Shown here: piece after piece, positions 48,510 through 59,852 of the stretch
How the letters are laid out: every line of letters begins with the position of its first letter
Numbering within the stretch: position 1 is the stretch's first letter
Origin: Monomorium pharaonis
Taxonomy: Eukaryota; Arthropoda; Insecta; Hymenoptera; Formicidae
DNA length: 64,000 nucleotides
Direction: 5' to 3'
Assembly: GCF_013373865.1 (NCBI RefSeq)
Contig: NC_050468.1
Coordinates: 10,726,510-10,790,509 of the forward strand
Notes under the pieces: generated by a model
Database searches by the model: none
What the model was told of the DNA's origin: nothing
What the model saw: only the letters and a program-made list of their open reading frames with translations
Made by a program: the position numbers and the translations under genes

Positions 48510-49782
48510 ATATCAGTATTACAAATAGCGCATTAAAAAGAAAACGAATTCCGATTAAATTTTAAGGACGGAGGAAATTTAGACTACTGGACACAATTAG
48601 AAGGCTTGAAGGAATTTCGTGAAAACCGCTCGGATAAATTCCGAATAACCGGCGTATCTTCGGCAATCGCGTCAGGTCAACAGGTTGTTCTTCAGCTGGC
48701 CGACTTCCGGCGACTCCTTACGAAGAGAGGGAAGAACGATTCCGACGCCTCTCAATTGCGAACGATTTAAGACCGCCATTGGCCCCGACCTCAGAGGCAG
48801 CCCGCAAATGAAAACTTTCCCCATCTTCTTTCGCCAACTTCCGCGAAAGACTTCGCGGTGGAACTGCTTCTTCTTCTCTTCTTCTCCTCTTCCTTCTTCT
48901 TCCCCGCTCTTCGTTTCTGCTCGGTTTCTGCTTATTTCCGTATGCGAGTTGCGGTTCGCCGGGCAATCGTGTTTCCCGGAAACCTCTGGCGAAACGTGCC
49001 GTGCAATAAATTTTGCCGTAGGCTTGCATTTAAGCCGAGTGAGTCCTGCCTTTTCTGGCACTTAACCGACATCCTATATTCTACGCGTAATGTACGCGCG
49101 TATACCGGAAATCATATTAAAAAGTTGTTGTTGTTACACATTAATAGGAGATCGAAGAAAAAGTTCAGTTGAATGGTGAATTAATATTACAAATATTCAT
49201 TTATCCAAATAAGACACGACATGTGTTTTTTTTTTAATAAACACATGAGTCTGTCACGAAAATTTTATTTTCTTCAGTCCGAATACAATTCTAATTTTGT
49301 CTTAAGTTGTCTTAATTATGTAGCTATATTAACAATTAAAGAAATGTACGTTGCAATTGAAAAAGAAAATTAGATAGAACGATATAGTTTTATTTATTTT
49401 ATTAAAGAAATTTGCGAGATTCGGAAAGAATTTCAAGAACGCCGAGAATGAGGATCGATGCCTATATCCTTGCGCGGATAATCGAAAGAACCGAGGGGGC
49501 GGAAGAGGCGGAGAAAAAGGGATGGGTGCTCGACGTCTAATCTGTCGGCAGTGATCAGGACGCGGTATCGATGATGAAGTCTCCGAAGCCTTTGAAGTCT
49601 GCCGTGCCTCGCGACGGGGGGGAACCGTTCGAATCCCTCGGAGTGCTGATCCTGGTGCGGCTGCGCACAACCATTTCGTCTGTCGGTACCTATCAGTCCC
49701 ATCTGTCTTAATGCCTGTCAAGAATTAAAACCAAGGTTAGAAAATATATGATGGGAAAATATACTAATGACATGCGAATCGT

Positions 49783-49830
49783 TTGTGTGTGTGTGTGTGT
49801 GTGTGCATGCGTGCGTGCGCGCGCGCGTGT
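49783..49830. repeat. (GT)n-(GC)n compound microsatellite
   Basis: A GT array passes through GCATGCGTGCGT into GCGCGCGCGTGT. Confidence 0.9.
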
Positions 49831-52800
49831 AACTCTTTCGCAGGTCCGTTTTTCCAAGGATTTCCGCTTTCTTCGGAATCACAATTTAGCATAAACATTA
49901 CATGTAAAAATTATATGATGAAATAAGTCTCTCAGTGTATCTTTACACACTATATTTGCATATGAAATGAGATAATTAAAATAAGAGAGAATCTGCATCT
50001 TAAAGAGTTATTTCGGACTAAAAGGGCATAATAAATTTTTATTATTTGATATGGTGCATTTTTTCAAACAGATGTATAATTGAAAGTGTTAGTCAATATG
50101 CATATTATTAATAATAATCATTAAATATTTATTAATATGTTTTCAAGTTAAAATAATCCTTTAGAACATATGTAATTACTTTATTTGAGGTACAATCATA
50201 ATGGCGTTTCATGCATTAACTGAGAATTTTTTAAATAATAATATGTGCACCTTTAAAAAATGTTTTTAAATAAATATAATAATATTGAAAGTAATAAAGA
50301 TAGAAACAAATATAAAATACAAAATATAAAGAATATAAAAATAAAAATAATGATAAAAATACAGAAAACGGACTCTGGCATCTATCCAGAAACTTTTCAT
50401 ATATTGATAAAAAATGAATTTTTTAGAGTATTTGATTTAAGCGTACACTCTTTATTTGAGTGATGTGATTCGGCAAATTTTTAAATCTGCCGTTTAGAAA
50501 TCGAGGTTTGCGAAAAAATCTGCGCACAATGTTCTTGAGCCGGATACCTGCATGATTAATTGTTTTTTACCTTGCTTTATTTTTCTGAGTTTATAATTCT
50601 GAAAAATGAGAATTCCCTGTCTTTTTCGAAATCTAACAAAGGCATAAAATTAAGCACTTTCAAGGAAGCTACAGTATCATGTTGTAGTATACAAAGCTAT
50701 TGGCAATAAGAGTCTTTATGTCCTACGCTCAGTTACGTGAATGAGTAAGGAACCGGGTCAAAAGGATACCGGAAAAGACTAGGAAATTTCGACAGGTTGC
50801 TTTATAATGAAAGATGTCGCATGTCATTTTTCATTTTCCTTGTTATCCTATCCGTTCTCTTTCATCTTTTCCCGTTTTCCTTCTGTTTTAGAAACTTCTC
50901 ATCTAATGATTTTCGTTCTTTGCACTCCATCTGTGTTAATTCATTATTTATTATCTGGTGTATATCTCACAAGGAAGATAACAATACGGAAATTCAAAAA
51001 ATTTAGAAACTTTGTGTAGAAATAATATAGTTTATTCTATTATAATAGTAATATAAAACTTTATTATACTATTATAATAGTAATATACAAATTTTTTTGT
51101 TTATGTCCAATTATGGGTGAAATTACCTTTCAAAAAAATTTAGATTTCTTTATAAAATAACTGTCAAACGGTGAGAGATATCGAAAAAAATTTAAACAAA
51201 AGTTGTAACTTCTCTTTTATGTCTATAAAGCTGCAAAGTATAGATAAGTATTAAAAAATTTATACTTTGCGAGTCATCCTCACTATTAATTCTTAAAATT
51301 GAGTTTTTGTACTTCGTAAATTTAGCAAAAATACTTCTCAATAACCTTTTTCAGTACATCATAATTGATTAATTTTTTATTAAAAAAACATACTGAATTT
51401 TCAAATTTTATTTTAGCAAATTTAATTATTTTAAAACGGTTTCCGCAATATTTAAATTTTAAAAATTATTATTAATATAAATATACTAACAGAGATTTTT
51501 CAGCTTGGAAGAAAATTAAAATTTAAAAATTTATTGTTGAAAATTACAATCTCCAGCATATAACTGCGGCCCAACAAATTTGTCAATCTTAGTTAGAATT
51601 CAATAAGTTAATGGCATTTCCAAAGCGACAAGAAATATATAATAAGAAATGATTGTCATTAAAATAATGCGAAAAGGTGAAAAAGTAATATATGAAAAAC
51701 AAGAAACAGATAGCAATCAGTACATTTTAGCTTTAAAAACGTTTTAAAGAAAATAAGTAACAAATATTAATAAATTCTTTTCGTAAAAACATTTCCGTTC
51801 CATATCCTAAAACTATCGGACGATAATTATCCTTTACTTATCGTAACGAAACCTGCAACTCTCTTCTAGTTTTTTACTGTTGTTTCTTAAAATTTTTAAT
51901 AAATTATCATACTTAAATTTTTCTCCAACGCGTATTACATGTTTTTTCTTTACTTTTTCATTTTAGTAGATTCTCATTATTTTCTCTTTTGCATAAGGTA
52001 GTTTTTTTATGCAGCAAAAAATTTATTTTTTCAAAAAGGCACCGCTAATCGATTTGAACATCATTGAGGCTCTGGTCCACATTTTCCTCGCGCGCAATTC
52101 CGACGAGTGAATTTTTGATCCGGCTACGATCCGGGTATTAGCGCCCTCGTTATCGCGCCGATTTTATTTCAAATGCCTGCACAGGTAGGGAGGCGTAGAT
52201 GCGTTTAGATAAAAATAGCCTCGTAAAAGAGGCCGCGCCCGACCTGGATCCCGGATGCAGAACAGTTCTCTCGGCGCTTTCTGCGGACCCCAGCAAAGCT
52301 GCAGTGCATACCCCCGTCCCTCCCCTTGGCCGACAGATACCCGGTGTCGATATCGTATCCGAGCGGAAAACGAAATTTTCGAATGGAAAACGCGAACGGC
52401 CGCGATAACGAGTCCCCGCGTCGATTCCGATCGCGTGCGCGTACAATGAGCCAGTAACTCGCTCTCCTATCTCGCTCTTGGGAAAGGAGGGAGGGACAGG
52501 AGGTGAGGGAGGCGGTGGGAGAGAAAGGGAGGAAGAGAAAGAGAGAGAGAGAGAAGCAGACACAAACTCCTATCCCACCTACACCTCCGCGATCTCTCGT
52601 CGCATCCACGCCGACCAATGGCCGAGCACCTGCGCTTACGCCGCGCAAGCTTCTCTCCCACGATCCCACGTTTCCATGGCTCGTCGGGTTTCACCGCGCG
52701 AGCAGTTTCGTTTCCCTGGAATATGTCGGAATACGTTTTATTTATTTTCCCTTTTTTCCCCCCCGAGGTCTTTCGATAGCTCGATTTCATTTCGCTCGTG

Positions 52801-54053
52801 AATCTTCGTTGGAGCACGGAGGCGGAGTCGCACAATTGAGATTAACTAGCTGAACGCTGAATTTGCGACAAAAGGAAAATTTAATTGGTCTTGGAATTTT
52901 ACAGCGCAATTTTATCAAATTCTTTTATAAGGGCCATTCCGGAACTCTACAGATCTGACATTACGGGTGGTATAGGAAAAAAATGCAATAAATGAAAAAA
53001 ATATCATTTCCGTCCGAAATTTGTCAATAATTCTAAACCCAATTTCCCAAATGATTTTACGAACCAAACGGTAAAATATTTCTTGAAGGTGTGAATGGAG
53101 TGCCGTTTGATGCAACTTTACGCGTTGTATTATGTGGAACGAATGCGCGATACGTTTATTAGGAGATAGACAATCGTCGAAGCGAGTCGTTTCTCGCCCT
53201 CCGAGAAACAAGTTTGAAAAGCACTCAACACAGTTGCGCGCGCTCATAGTAGAGTTTTCTCGATAAGATATAATACTATGCAGTGGGTACGAGATTCGCA
53301 AATATACGAGAAAACATTAAGGAATTTAAAACTCGGAAAAAAAACGTAAAGAAGTACGCTAGCCATGGGTAGTCTGACAGAACTTCGGAATTAGAGGGAT
53401 TCGAAGATCAGGTTACTTGAAAAAAATTGTCGAAAATATTTGTCTTTGATCATTTTTTTGTGAACTGAATAAATGTACGAAAGTGAGATTTTGAGGAATA
53501 TTTTTTGCAATATATATAGAAATTTATTTTTTGTTAACAAATATTTATAAATATGCGAGATATATCTAGCTAAAGTATTCTATTTTTTTTCGTTTTGCAG
53601 GGATATCTCGGCAGTTTAATTATGTTTATTTTTAATTGGAAATTTTTAGATTTATCCTTTACCATCAGGTGAACCATTACGTAATAGGTCAAATAAAAAT
53701 TACAAAATAACAGCTATTATTAACAGAAGATTTTATTTTCAGTTAGAATATTTTAGTAATAATTGCTATTTTATTAATTTTTATTCAATCTATTTTGCAG
53801 TGGTTCTGGTAGTGGAAAGTCTCTTGAAAATTTTTAGTTAAAAACTATCATAACTGCAAGAGTCGAGATATTAGTGAAAAATAAAAGAAAATACTTCATT
53901 CGAACTACGCTATGTGTATATAGCATATTTAAATAATTGTTAATAAAACTATTTTTTTTATTTTTTATACGTTATAATTGTTATAATAATACCTTTCAAA
54001 ATTTTACTTTTATACAAAAATACTAAGAGGTTTACGAGTTGTGTTTGTATCTT

Positions 54054-54356
54054 CACGGAAAGAATTTTCTCTTAAAAATTACCCTGAAAATCGTGGTAAT
54101 TGTAGGACAACGTAAACCTTGAAGAATTTTACTATACTTTTGACAAAATTTGCTAAAATTTTCATAAAATTGAGCAAAATTTTATAAATTTTACTATACT
54201 TCTAACAAAATTTACTAAAACTTTGTCAAATTTTATTAAAATTTTAATAAATTTTAGTAAATTTTAGTAGAAGTATGGTAAAATTCTTCAAGGTTTACGT
54301 TGTCTCACAATTACCACGATTTTCAGGGTAATTTTTAAGAGAAAATTTTCTCCGTG
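54054..54356. mobile_element. Palindromic MITE, family B, copy 2
   Basis: Begins CACGGAAAGAATTTTCTC and ends with the complementary GAGAAAATTTTCTCCGTG. The two arms are almost identical complements for about 90 bases, through GGTAATTGT, ACAACGTAAACCTT and GAAGAATTTTAC. Its middle holds repeated AAAATTTTA/TAAATTTTA units. It shares terminal and sub-terminal blocks with copy 1 at 28357-28600, but the middle is about 60 bases longer. The high arm identity suggests a fairly recent copy, since independent decay should separate the arms. Confidence 0.9.
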
Positions 54357-56958
54357 AGTTATTGCTAATATCAGTGTTTCGTATAGAAATGCTAAGAGGT
54401 TTATGGATTGTCTTTCATACCTTGATTCATTATTAATGTCGACGTTTCGTGTAATAATTTTATCTTAGGGCGATAAACGGATATTAAGAAGAGAATATCC
54501 TTGGAAAAAAGAGGAAAATATTTGAGCAATTATTTATATTTCTTTGAGCAATTATTCTTCAACTTAACAAGAACTAGTTATCAGATGATTACAGAAATTA
54601 CGCTAAAGAATTTTAATCATAATCTAATTTGAAAATTCGAAAATCTTTTTATGTGAAAGTGGATAAATAGTCTTAAAGTATTTATCCTATGTAGAACAAT
54701 TTACTGATTCATTTTGCTACGGAAGCTTGGCACATCCAATATTTATTCAAGATTTGCCATTTATGTTTCATAAAATGCTTACTCAAAATACGTCGCTTGC
54801 GCTCCCCAGAATCCCTAAATATACGTAATATTCGAGAATATTTCTTAAATAACAAAAAAAAAAAAATCAATATGGGCTAAAGGAGGTACGGCAACCACGA
54901 CGTGACGGCGTGCGCGGAGCACTCGGGTTTGACGAAGGATTGGCGAAAAATCTCTCGAACGGAAGTTTACGCCGCAGCGTATCCGCCGTCGACAATCGAC
55001 GGCGTGATGCAGTTCACGTACGCACTATTTCGCGAATAGCGATACGGGGTACAAGTTACTGGCTACGTTATCGAGCCCATTTCCCTCCCCTCCCCTCTCG
55101 TCCCGTTCGACGTTTTCGATTCTCGCACGGTCGTAACTTCGATAGTGTCGTAGCACACACAGTGTCGGGGCTGTAAAAATGATATACACGCGCCGTGGGA
55201 TTCGCCATGGTGATTCCCGCGGTGGCACGCTACGGTCCGCAGAAATTATACGCGGCTGCGAATCTCCATCGCACGTCGCCCGGAGAGACATCGATATTCG
55301 CCCGATAGCGTAATCGAGCACATTTTTCACACGCCAGATGTAGTTACGCGCGAGAGGATAAAAATATCCGGGGAGAAATCGTTGGATTAATTGCTCGCTG
55401 TGCGAATATTCCGATTTCACATTCGGTGGTTTGGGAACAGATCAAATTTAGACACCGTCGTTCTCAATCCTAATTCTAGTCTGTTGCCGTGGGTAAATTT
55501 TCACTAGAGGCTAATTATCATTTGCTATTAAACAGCCAGTCAGAAGCTTATGGTTCTACTTCTTTAATAAGTCTGTATAATTATAGACAGTGTCAAATTT
55601 GCACTACTTAATTATAACTTGTGATTTCACGAGCTTTTTAAAGCAAATATTCACTCAGACGTTAATGTAATGTTAATGTAATTTTCTTTTATTCATAATT
55701 TTTTGCAATATGCATAGTATCTTGTTTGTTGAGTAAATTTGTTTCCATAAGCATTTGTTATAAACAGTTTGTTTTTATAAACCATTTAATATAGATAGAA
55801 AAAAAGATACTTAAAAAAGCAATATGTAGCAATTTTTAAATTAATGTTGCAATAATTTTTCTGTGACTGTAAAAATAAAGATCTGTTAGAATAATTTTGA
55901 GTAGAATTAATGAATAAATATATAAATTTATGTAATTATTTTATACATTTAAATAATAATTATTTTGATTTATTCTGCTTAAAAAGAAATTATTTATTAG
56001 TTGAATATTTGTTAGTAGAAAGACAGGAATTATTTTTTTATCTCTACTGTTCTATCGTTAATTAGATGTTCAGAAAGAGCAACTTTTTTTATTTTTAGAT
56101 AGAAATTGTAACTTAATAAGGTCCTGAAATAAAAAATAGGAAAGCCCATAGAAATTTTCTCCGATTTGATGGTTTATAGTGACATTTAAAAAATTGTTAG
56201 ACATAAAAATTACTTTACTTTATATAAAAACAGTATTACAGTTCTACTACTTTGTCACTTTTTATTTTATAAAGTAGATGTAAAATGTAAAAATGTAAAA
56301 AATGTAAAAAATGTTTAATTATATGATTGGATTTTTATCCAGAATAACATATTAATGTCAGAAAAATATATTATAGTAGTATTTTAAGGTCAAATATCTT
56401 GATACATAAATGAATAAATCAAATACGACTAAATGTTGCATCTGCGACATGTAATTACACAGGAACAATGAATTTTATTTTCCTTTAAAATTCCGAAGTG
56501 ATCGCTTCCGATTGTTCTTGTGTTCTGTAAGCGAAGTTTGGTTGACAAATACCGTCATTGTTTTATAACGCAATTATACGTAAACTCTATCCGTTTGTGG
56601 AAAAGTGATTCGTTTTAGAAGCTTAACAGCTTTGTGGAAGGTAAAGTATGATCAAATTTCTCCTGGAAAATTTGAAGGGTATATGACACTGTGTCTTAAC
56701 AATGTGACGCGGGTTTGCCGCGCCACATGGTTGGGAGACTGTATGCACAAAGTTTATAACCGTGAAAATGTCCGTGAAAACGCAGTTTACATATATCATT
56801 ATATACATTGTTTTTTTTAAACGTTAAAGGGATTAAAAAAGAAAATAGAAACGTACATAGACGGTCGAGAAAGTGGTTATCTTTGCGCGCCTAACGGCAT
56901 TCTCATTGTCTTAATGAGAAGGCTGTATGCAACAACTTGATTCTAATTGTTGTTTTGT

Positions 56959-57036
56959 AACAATATGCGAACCACGTGTTTGAAACCAACAATATGTTTA
57001 CCACGTATTTGAAACCAATAATATGTCTACCACGTG
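56959..57036. repeat. 29-bp minisatellite, about 2.7 copies
   Basis: Units start AACAATATG and contain ACCACGTRTTTGAAACC. Copies lie at 56959-56987, 56988-57016 and a partial one from 57017. The E-box-like CACGTG is intact in copies 1 and 3 and reads CACGTA in copy 2. Confidence 0.85.
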
Positions 57037-57375
57037 AGTGTTGGGTATATTTACTCCGAAGCAGAAACTATTTCTTGAACAGTTCTGTTTTTAAAAGCAT
57101 TAGATTTCTTGTATTTTGCATTTACATTTCTTTCACGCTTGTATCAGCTGTTTGTGATTAGTTACGTGAAAGGAATACTAGAAAAAATATAGGCATCGCA
57201 TCTGATCATGATTTCTGTTAATTCCTGTTTAGCAGACGAAATAAAGAAATATAATATACATTCTTGACATATTTAATCTTGTTACAACCTTATGTAGTAG
57301 TTATAAAAATAAAACAAGATTATCAGAACAAGATTATAAGATAAATCAGAAATTTCTACCTTCAGATCGGGGTCT

Positions 57376-57479
57376 ATTCTTAAATCTAGAATGTCATAAG
57401 ATTGTCACAAATTTACTAAATCATTCTAAGAAAATTAATAAGATAGCATCTAAAGTCATTTTATTCTAGATTTAAGAAT
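57376..57479. repeat. Perfect 17-bp inverted repeat, possible element core
   Basis: ATTCTTAAATCTAGAAT (57376-57392) and its exact complement (57463-57479) flank 70 bases. GATCGGGG on the left and GATCGATATAGGG (read on the other strand) on the right may extend the symmetry to about 57366-57545. A decayed palindromic element is likely. Confidence 0.6.
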
Positions 57480-57599
57480 TTTCCATTTAAGAATAAAATA
57501 TTCCTTCTTTGACAATAAATATAATTGGCCCTATATCGATCCTATTTCATGACAGATTGAAGAGTAATAGCATTACTCTTCAAGCATTCTAGAAATCTT

Positions 57600-58215
57600 T
57601 TCTGTGAGTGCGGTTTCGATTAATTCGTACAGACGGGATCGCGCTCACTCCACGCCGAGGCTGAAATCGAAGTCCGCATTACTGACGTCGTGTCATCAGA
57701 TTTGCATCTCACTTTAAGCCATCGGGCCGTGAGTCTGAGTCTTGCGCGACTCGTAGAGTCGACGTGGTACGGAACACCACCGCCGTCGTCATCGCTAATA
57801 ACCGCCGTCGTTCGCACACGGCGCGGCGCGCCGAGCTCCGAGAAATCGTAACTTGGCGTGTTTATCACCGGCGAGCCGTGCGTGGCCGGCGGCGTGGAGG
57901 AACGACTTCTTGCGTGGGGCGTTAAAAATCCTATGGGACTTTTAAACCCCACGTTCCGCGCGGGGGACCGCGCGGGGTGATTCCCCTGTCCCGCACGGGG
58001 AGACCGCCGATATCCTACGTGTGGGTCACCTCCACCCACGTCAACGCGCGGCTCAACAGCTTCGCAGAAAAGCGTTCGCCGCTTGTGAAACGCTTGCGCA
58101 CGCTGCCCGGCTCGTGTGGCAACGGTAATTAAAGAACTTACGCGGAACAATCCTTTCTGCGCATTCCTCTCTCGGTCCTTCCCGTCCGCTCTTGGAAGAC
58201 GTACTGCGTTTCCGA
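57600..58215. other. GC-rich, CpG-dense island in AT-rich surroundings
   Basis: Composition jumps at both edges. The island carries a 202-codon minus-strand frame without an ATG and without recognisable domains, a good minus-strand donor (TTCCGC/GTAAGTTC at 58142), and the hairpin series at 57913-58095. It may be a promoter or first exon of a minus-strand gene, a structured RNA locus, or an insertion. None of these is proven. Confidence 0.5.
57913..58095. ncRNA. Series of GC-rich stem-loops, possible structured RNA
   Basis: Stem 1: CGTGGGGCGTTAAAA (57913-57927) with TTTTAAACCCCACG (57940-57953), one bulge and one mismatch. Stem 2: CCGCGC (57956-57961) with GCGCGG (57970-57975). Stem 3: CCCC (57983-57986) with GGGG (57997-58000), competing with a smaller stem. 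Stem 4: ACGTGTGGGT (58017-58026) with ACCCACGT (58034-58041), two bases bulged. Stem 5: AAGCGTT (58070-58076) with AACGCTT (58089-58095). I compared the segment in mind with RNase P, SRP, 7SK and the spliceosomal RNAs and saw no signature motif. The strand is unknown. GC-rich DNA gives short stems readily; stem 1 and stem 4 are the strongest. Confidence 0.3.
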
Positions 58216-59825
58216 AAACGGTGATCAATGGTGAAGTGGCGAGGGATTCAAATTTTCTTAATGTAGTTTTTCATTAAGAAAAGAAGACAGTTTTTAAATA
58301 AAATAAGGTTCACAAATATATGAAATTTGTTGGAGCGATTAAAGCGAATATAAATCCTTATAATTTAAAAAAATAAACTGTTTAATATTAAAATTAATAA
58401 TTCAATACATTTACAAATATAACACGTGATAAGAAACTTTACGTTGAATTTAATTTATTCCGTCGAAGTTTATGCGAAACATAAAACGAGTATCTTTTTT
58501 ACGGAGAAGTCCTTAAAGAGCAGTTATGTTTGAAGGAGTCCGCCAAATTGCACAATTATACGGAGGGATCGTCCCTTACCTGCGGTATCTTCAATTTGAA
58601 TTCGCGGGCTATGGTAAATTGTAAGGGCAAGGGTGGCGATAAAAATCGCAGGAGAAATTCGATGAGATTTGGAGAAAGGGCAAAGGACAGGCGCAAGCGT
58701 GTTGAGGATTCTGCTTGTTTCTTTCTCTCTTTCTCTCTTTATTTTTACTAACCCCTTCCTTCTGTCCCCTACGTTCTTCTTATCCTCGTTGTGGAGGGCC
58801 AAGAGTTCGCGGTGGGGCCGTTCATCAGAGGCAACTTGTCACGCCGCTGGGCATCGGGCATAAATTCCACTCCGTAATGTGACAGGTCCTCGCTCCTACC
58901 CCCGAGAAAACCATCCTACGGCCTTGCACTACCACGTACCGGGTGTTCTGGAACTTTCCTCGTTTATCTCAGCTTTGTTTAATTGCTCGGAGCAAATGGC
59001 CTTGTTAATTATCATGTATTGCGTGCAGGATAAGTGAAAACGAAGGGAAAAAGGCAGGTTCCCTTTTTTATATTTTTCTACTTTCTGCTGATACACGAGA
59101 ATTCGGCGAGCATTTTTTTTTTTTTAAATAAATTATCGCAGGTTTATACTTGTTGTTATTTCTTCGCTTATTTATTATTACACTTACTAGTGCTTATTAT
59201 CGTTATTAATTATATTTATGCTTAATAACAACAATGTAGAGAGAATGCAGTAACGAAAAATGTTTTAATTGGTCATTATGTAATTGATGAGATTGCGAGA
59301 CAAGATGTGAGATGTTATGAAATTGCGAGACAATTACCATAAACATAGGTGTTATTATTATACTTATTAATTCACTATGTTATAAAAGTGTACAGCGGTA
59401 ATGTTGTCGGGAAAGCTATCGACCTCCATCAGGAAAGATGGATCGATGAGATCGCTCGACCAGTCACGGCGCTTCCACATTTCCGCCGGAAGTGGATAGC
59501 GATCGTTACGATGTTCATCGTGGTGCAACGCGGATACGTGTAAACAAGCCTCATCATAAATGACTTCGTGACACGTGTCAATGCACGGAAGCGCGCATAT
59601 CGTAGACTGATACGATAAAACTGATAAAAATGATAACCGTGAGATCGACTTTTTGTTTACTGCACAGGAAGAGGCTGAGACCTAGATTTATTGTAGATTG
59701 AAATACCAATTTTCTGTTATTGCTCTCGAGGCAGCAACGCGCATCTTACAATGGAGTGGAGTTCAAGTGAAGCCCGTACAACGGCAGTGTTAACTTAAAA
59801 GTGCCCGAGAAGCGTAAGAATCAAA

Positions 59826-59852
59826 TGTGTGTGTGTGTGTGTGTGTGTGTGT
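59826..59852. repeat. (TG)n microsatellite
   Basis: Thirteen TG units. Confidence 0.95.

Larger units (their letters stand above)
40963..54053. other. Long non-coding stretch
   Basis: CpG-rich at 41580-42000, 42320-42830, 44200-47450, 48560-49070, 49430-49710 and 52080-52850; AT-rich at 42010-42310, 42900-44030, 49720-52070 and 52870-54053. It includes a 94-base AT tract with two copies of CTATTATAATAGTAATATA (about 51036-51087). No exon, RNA gene or transposase is supportable. Frames up to 234 codons lie in C/T-rich low-complexity DNA. Confidence 0.5.
54357..57599. other. Non-coding DNA, mostly AT-rich
   Basis: CpG-rich only at about 54880-55420; the rest is AT-rich with many stops. Contains the 29-bp minisatellite and an inverted repeat, listed separately. 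No supportable gene. Confidence 0.55.

Noticed and set aside
57620..58228. 202-codon minus-strand open frame
   Set aside because: It starts at TTG, not ATG, has no recognisable domain, and sits in GC-rich DNA where stop codons are rare. It also crosses a good donor and the hairpin series, so one long coding exon is unlikely.
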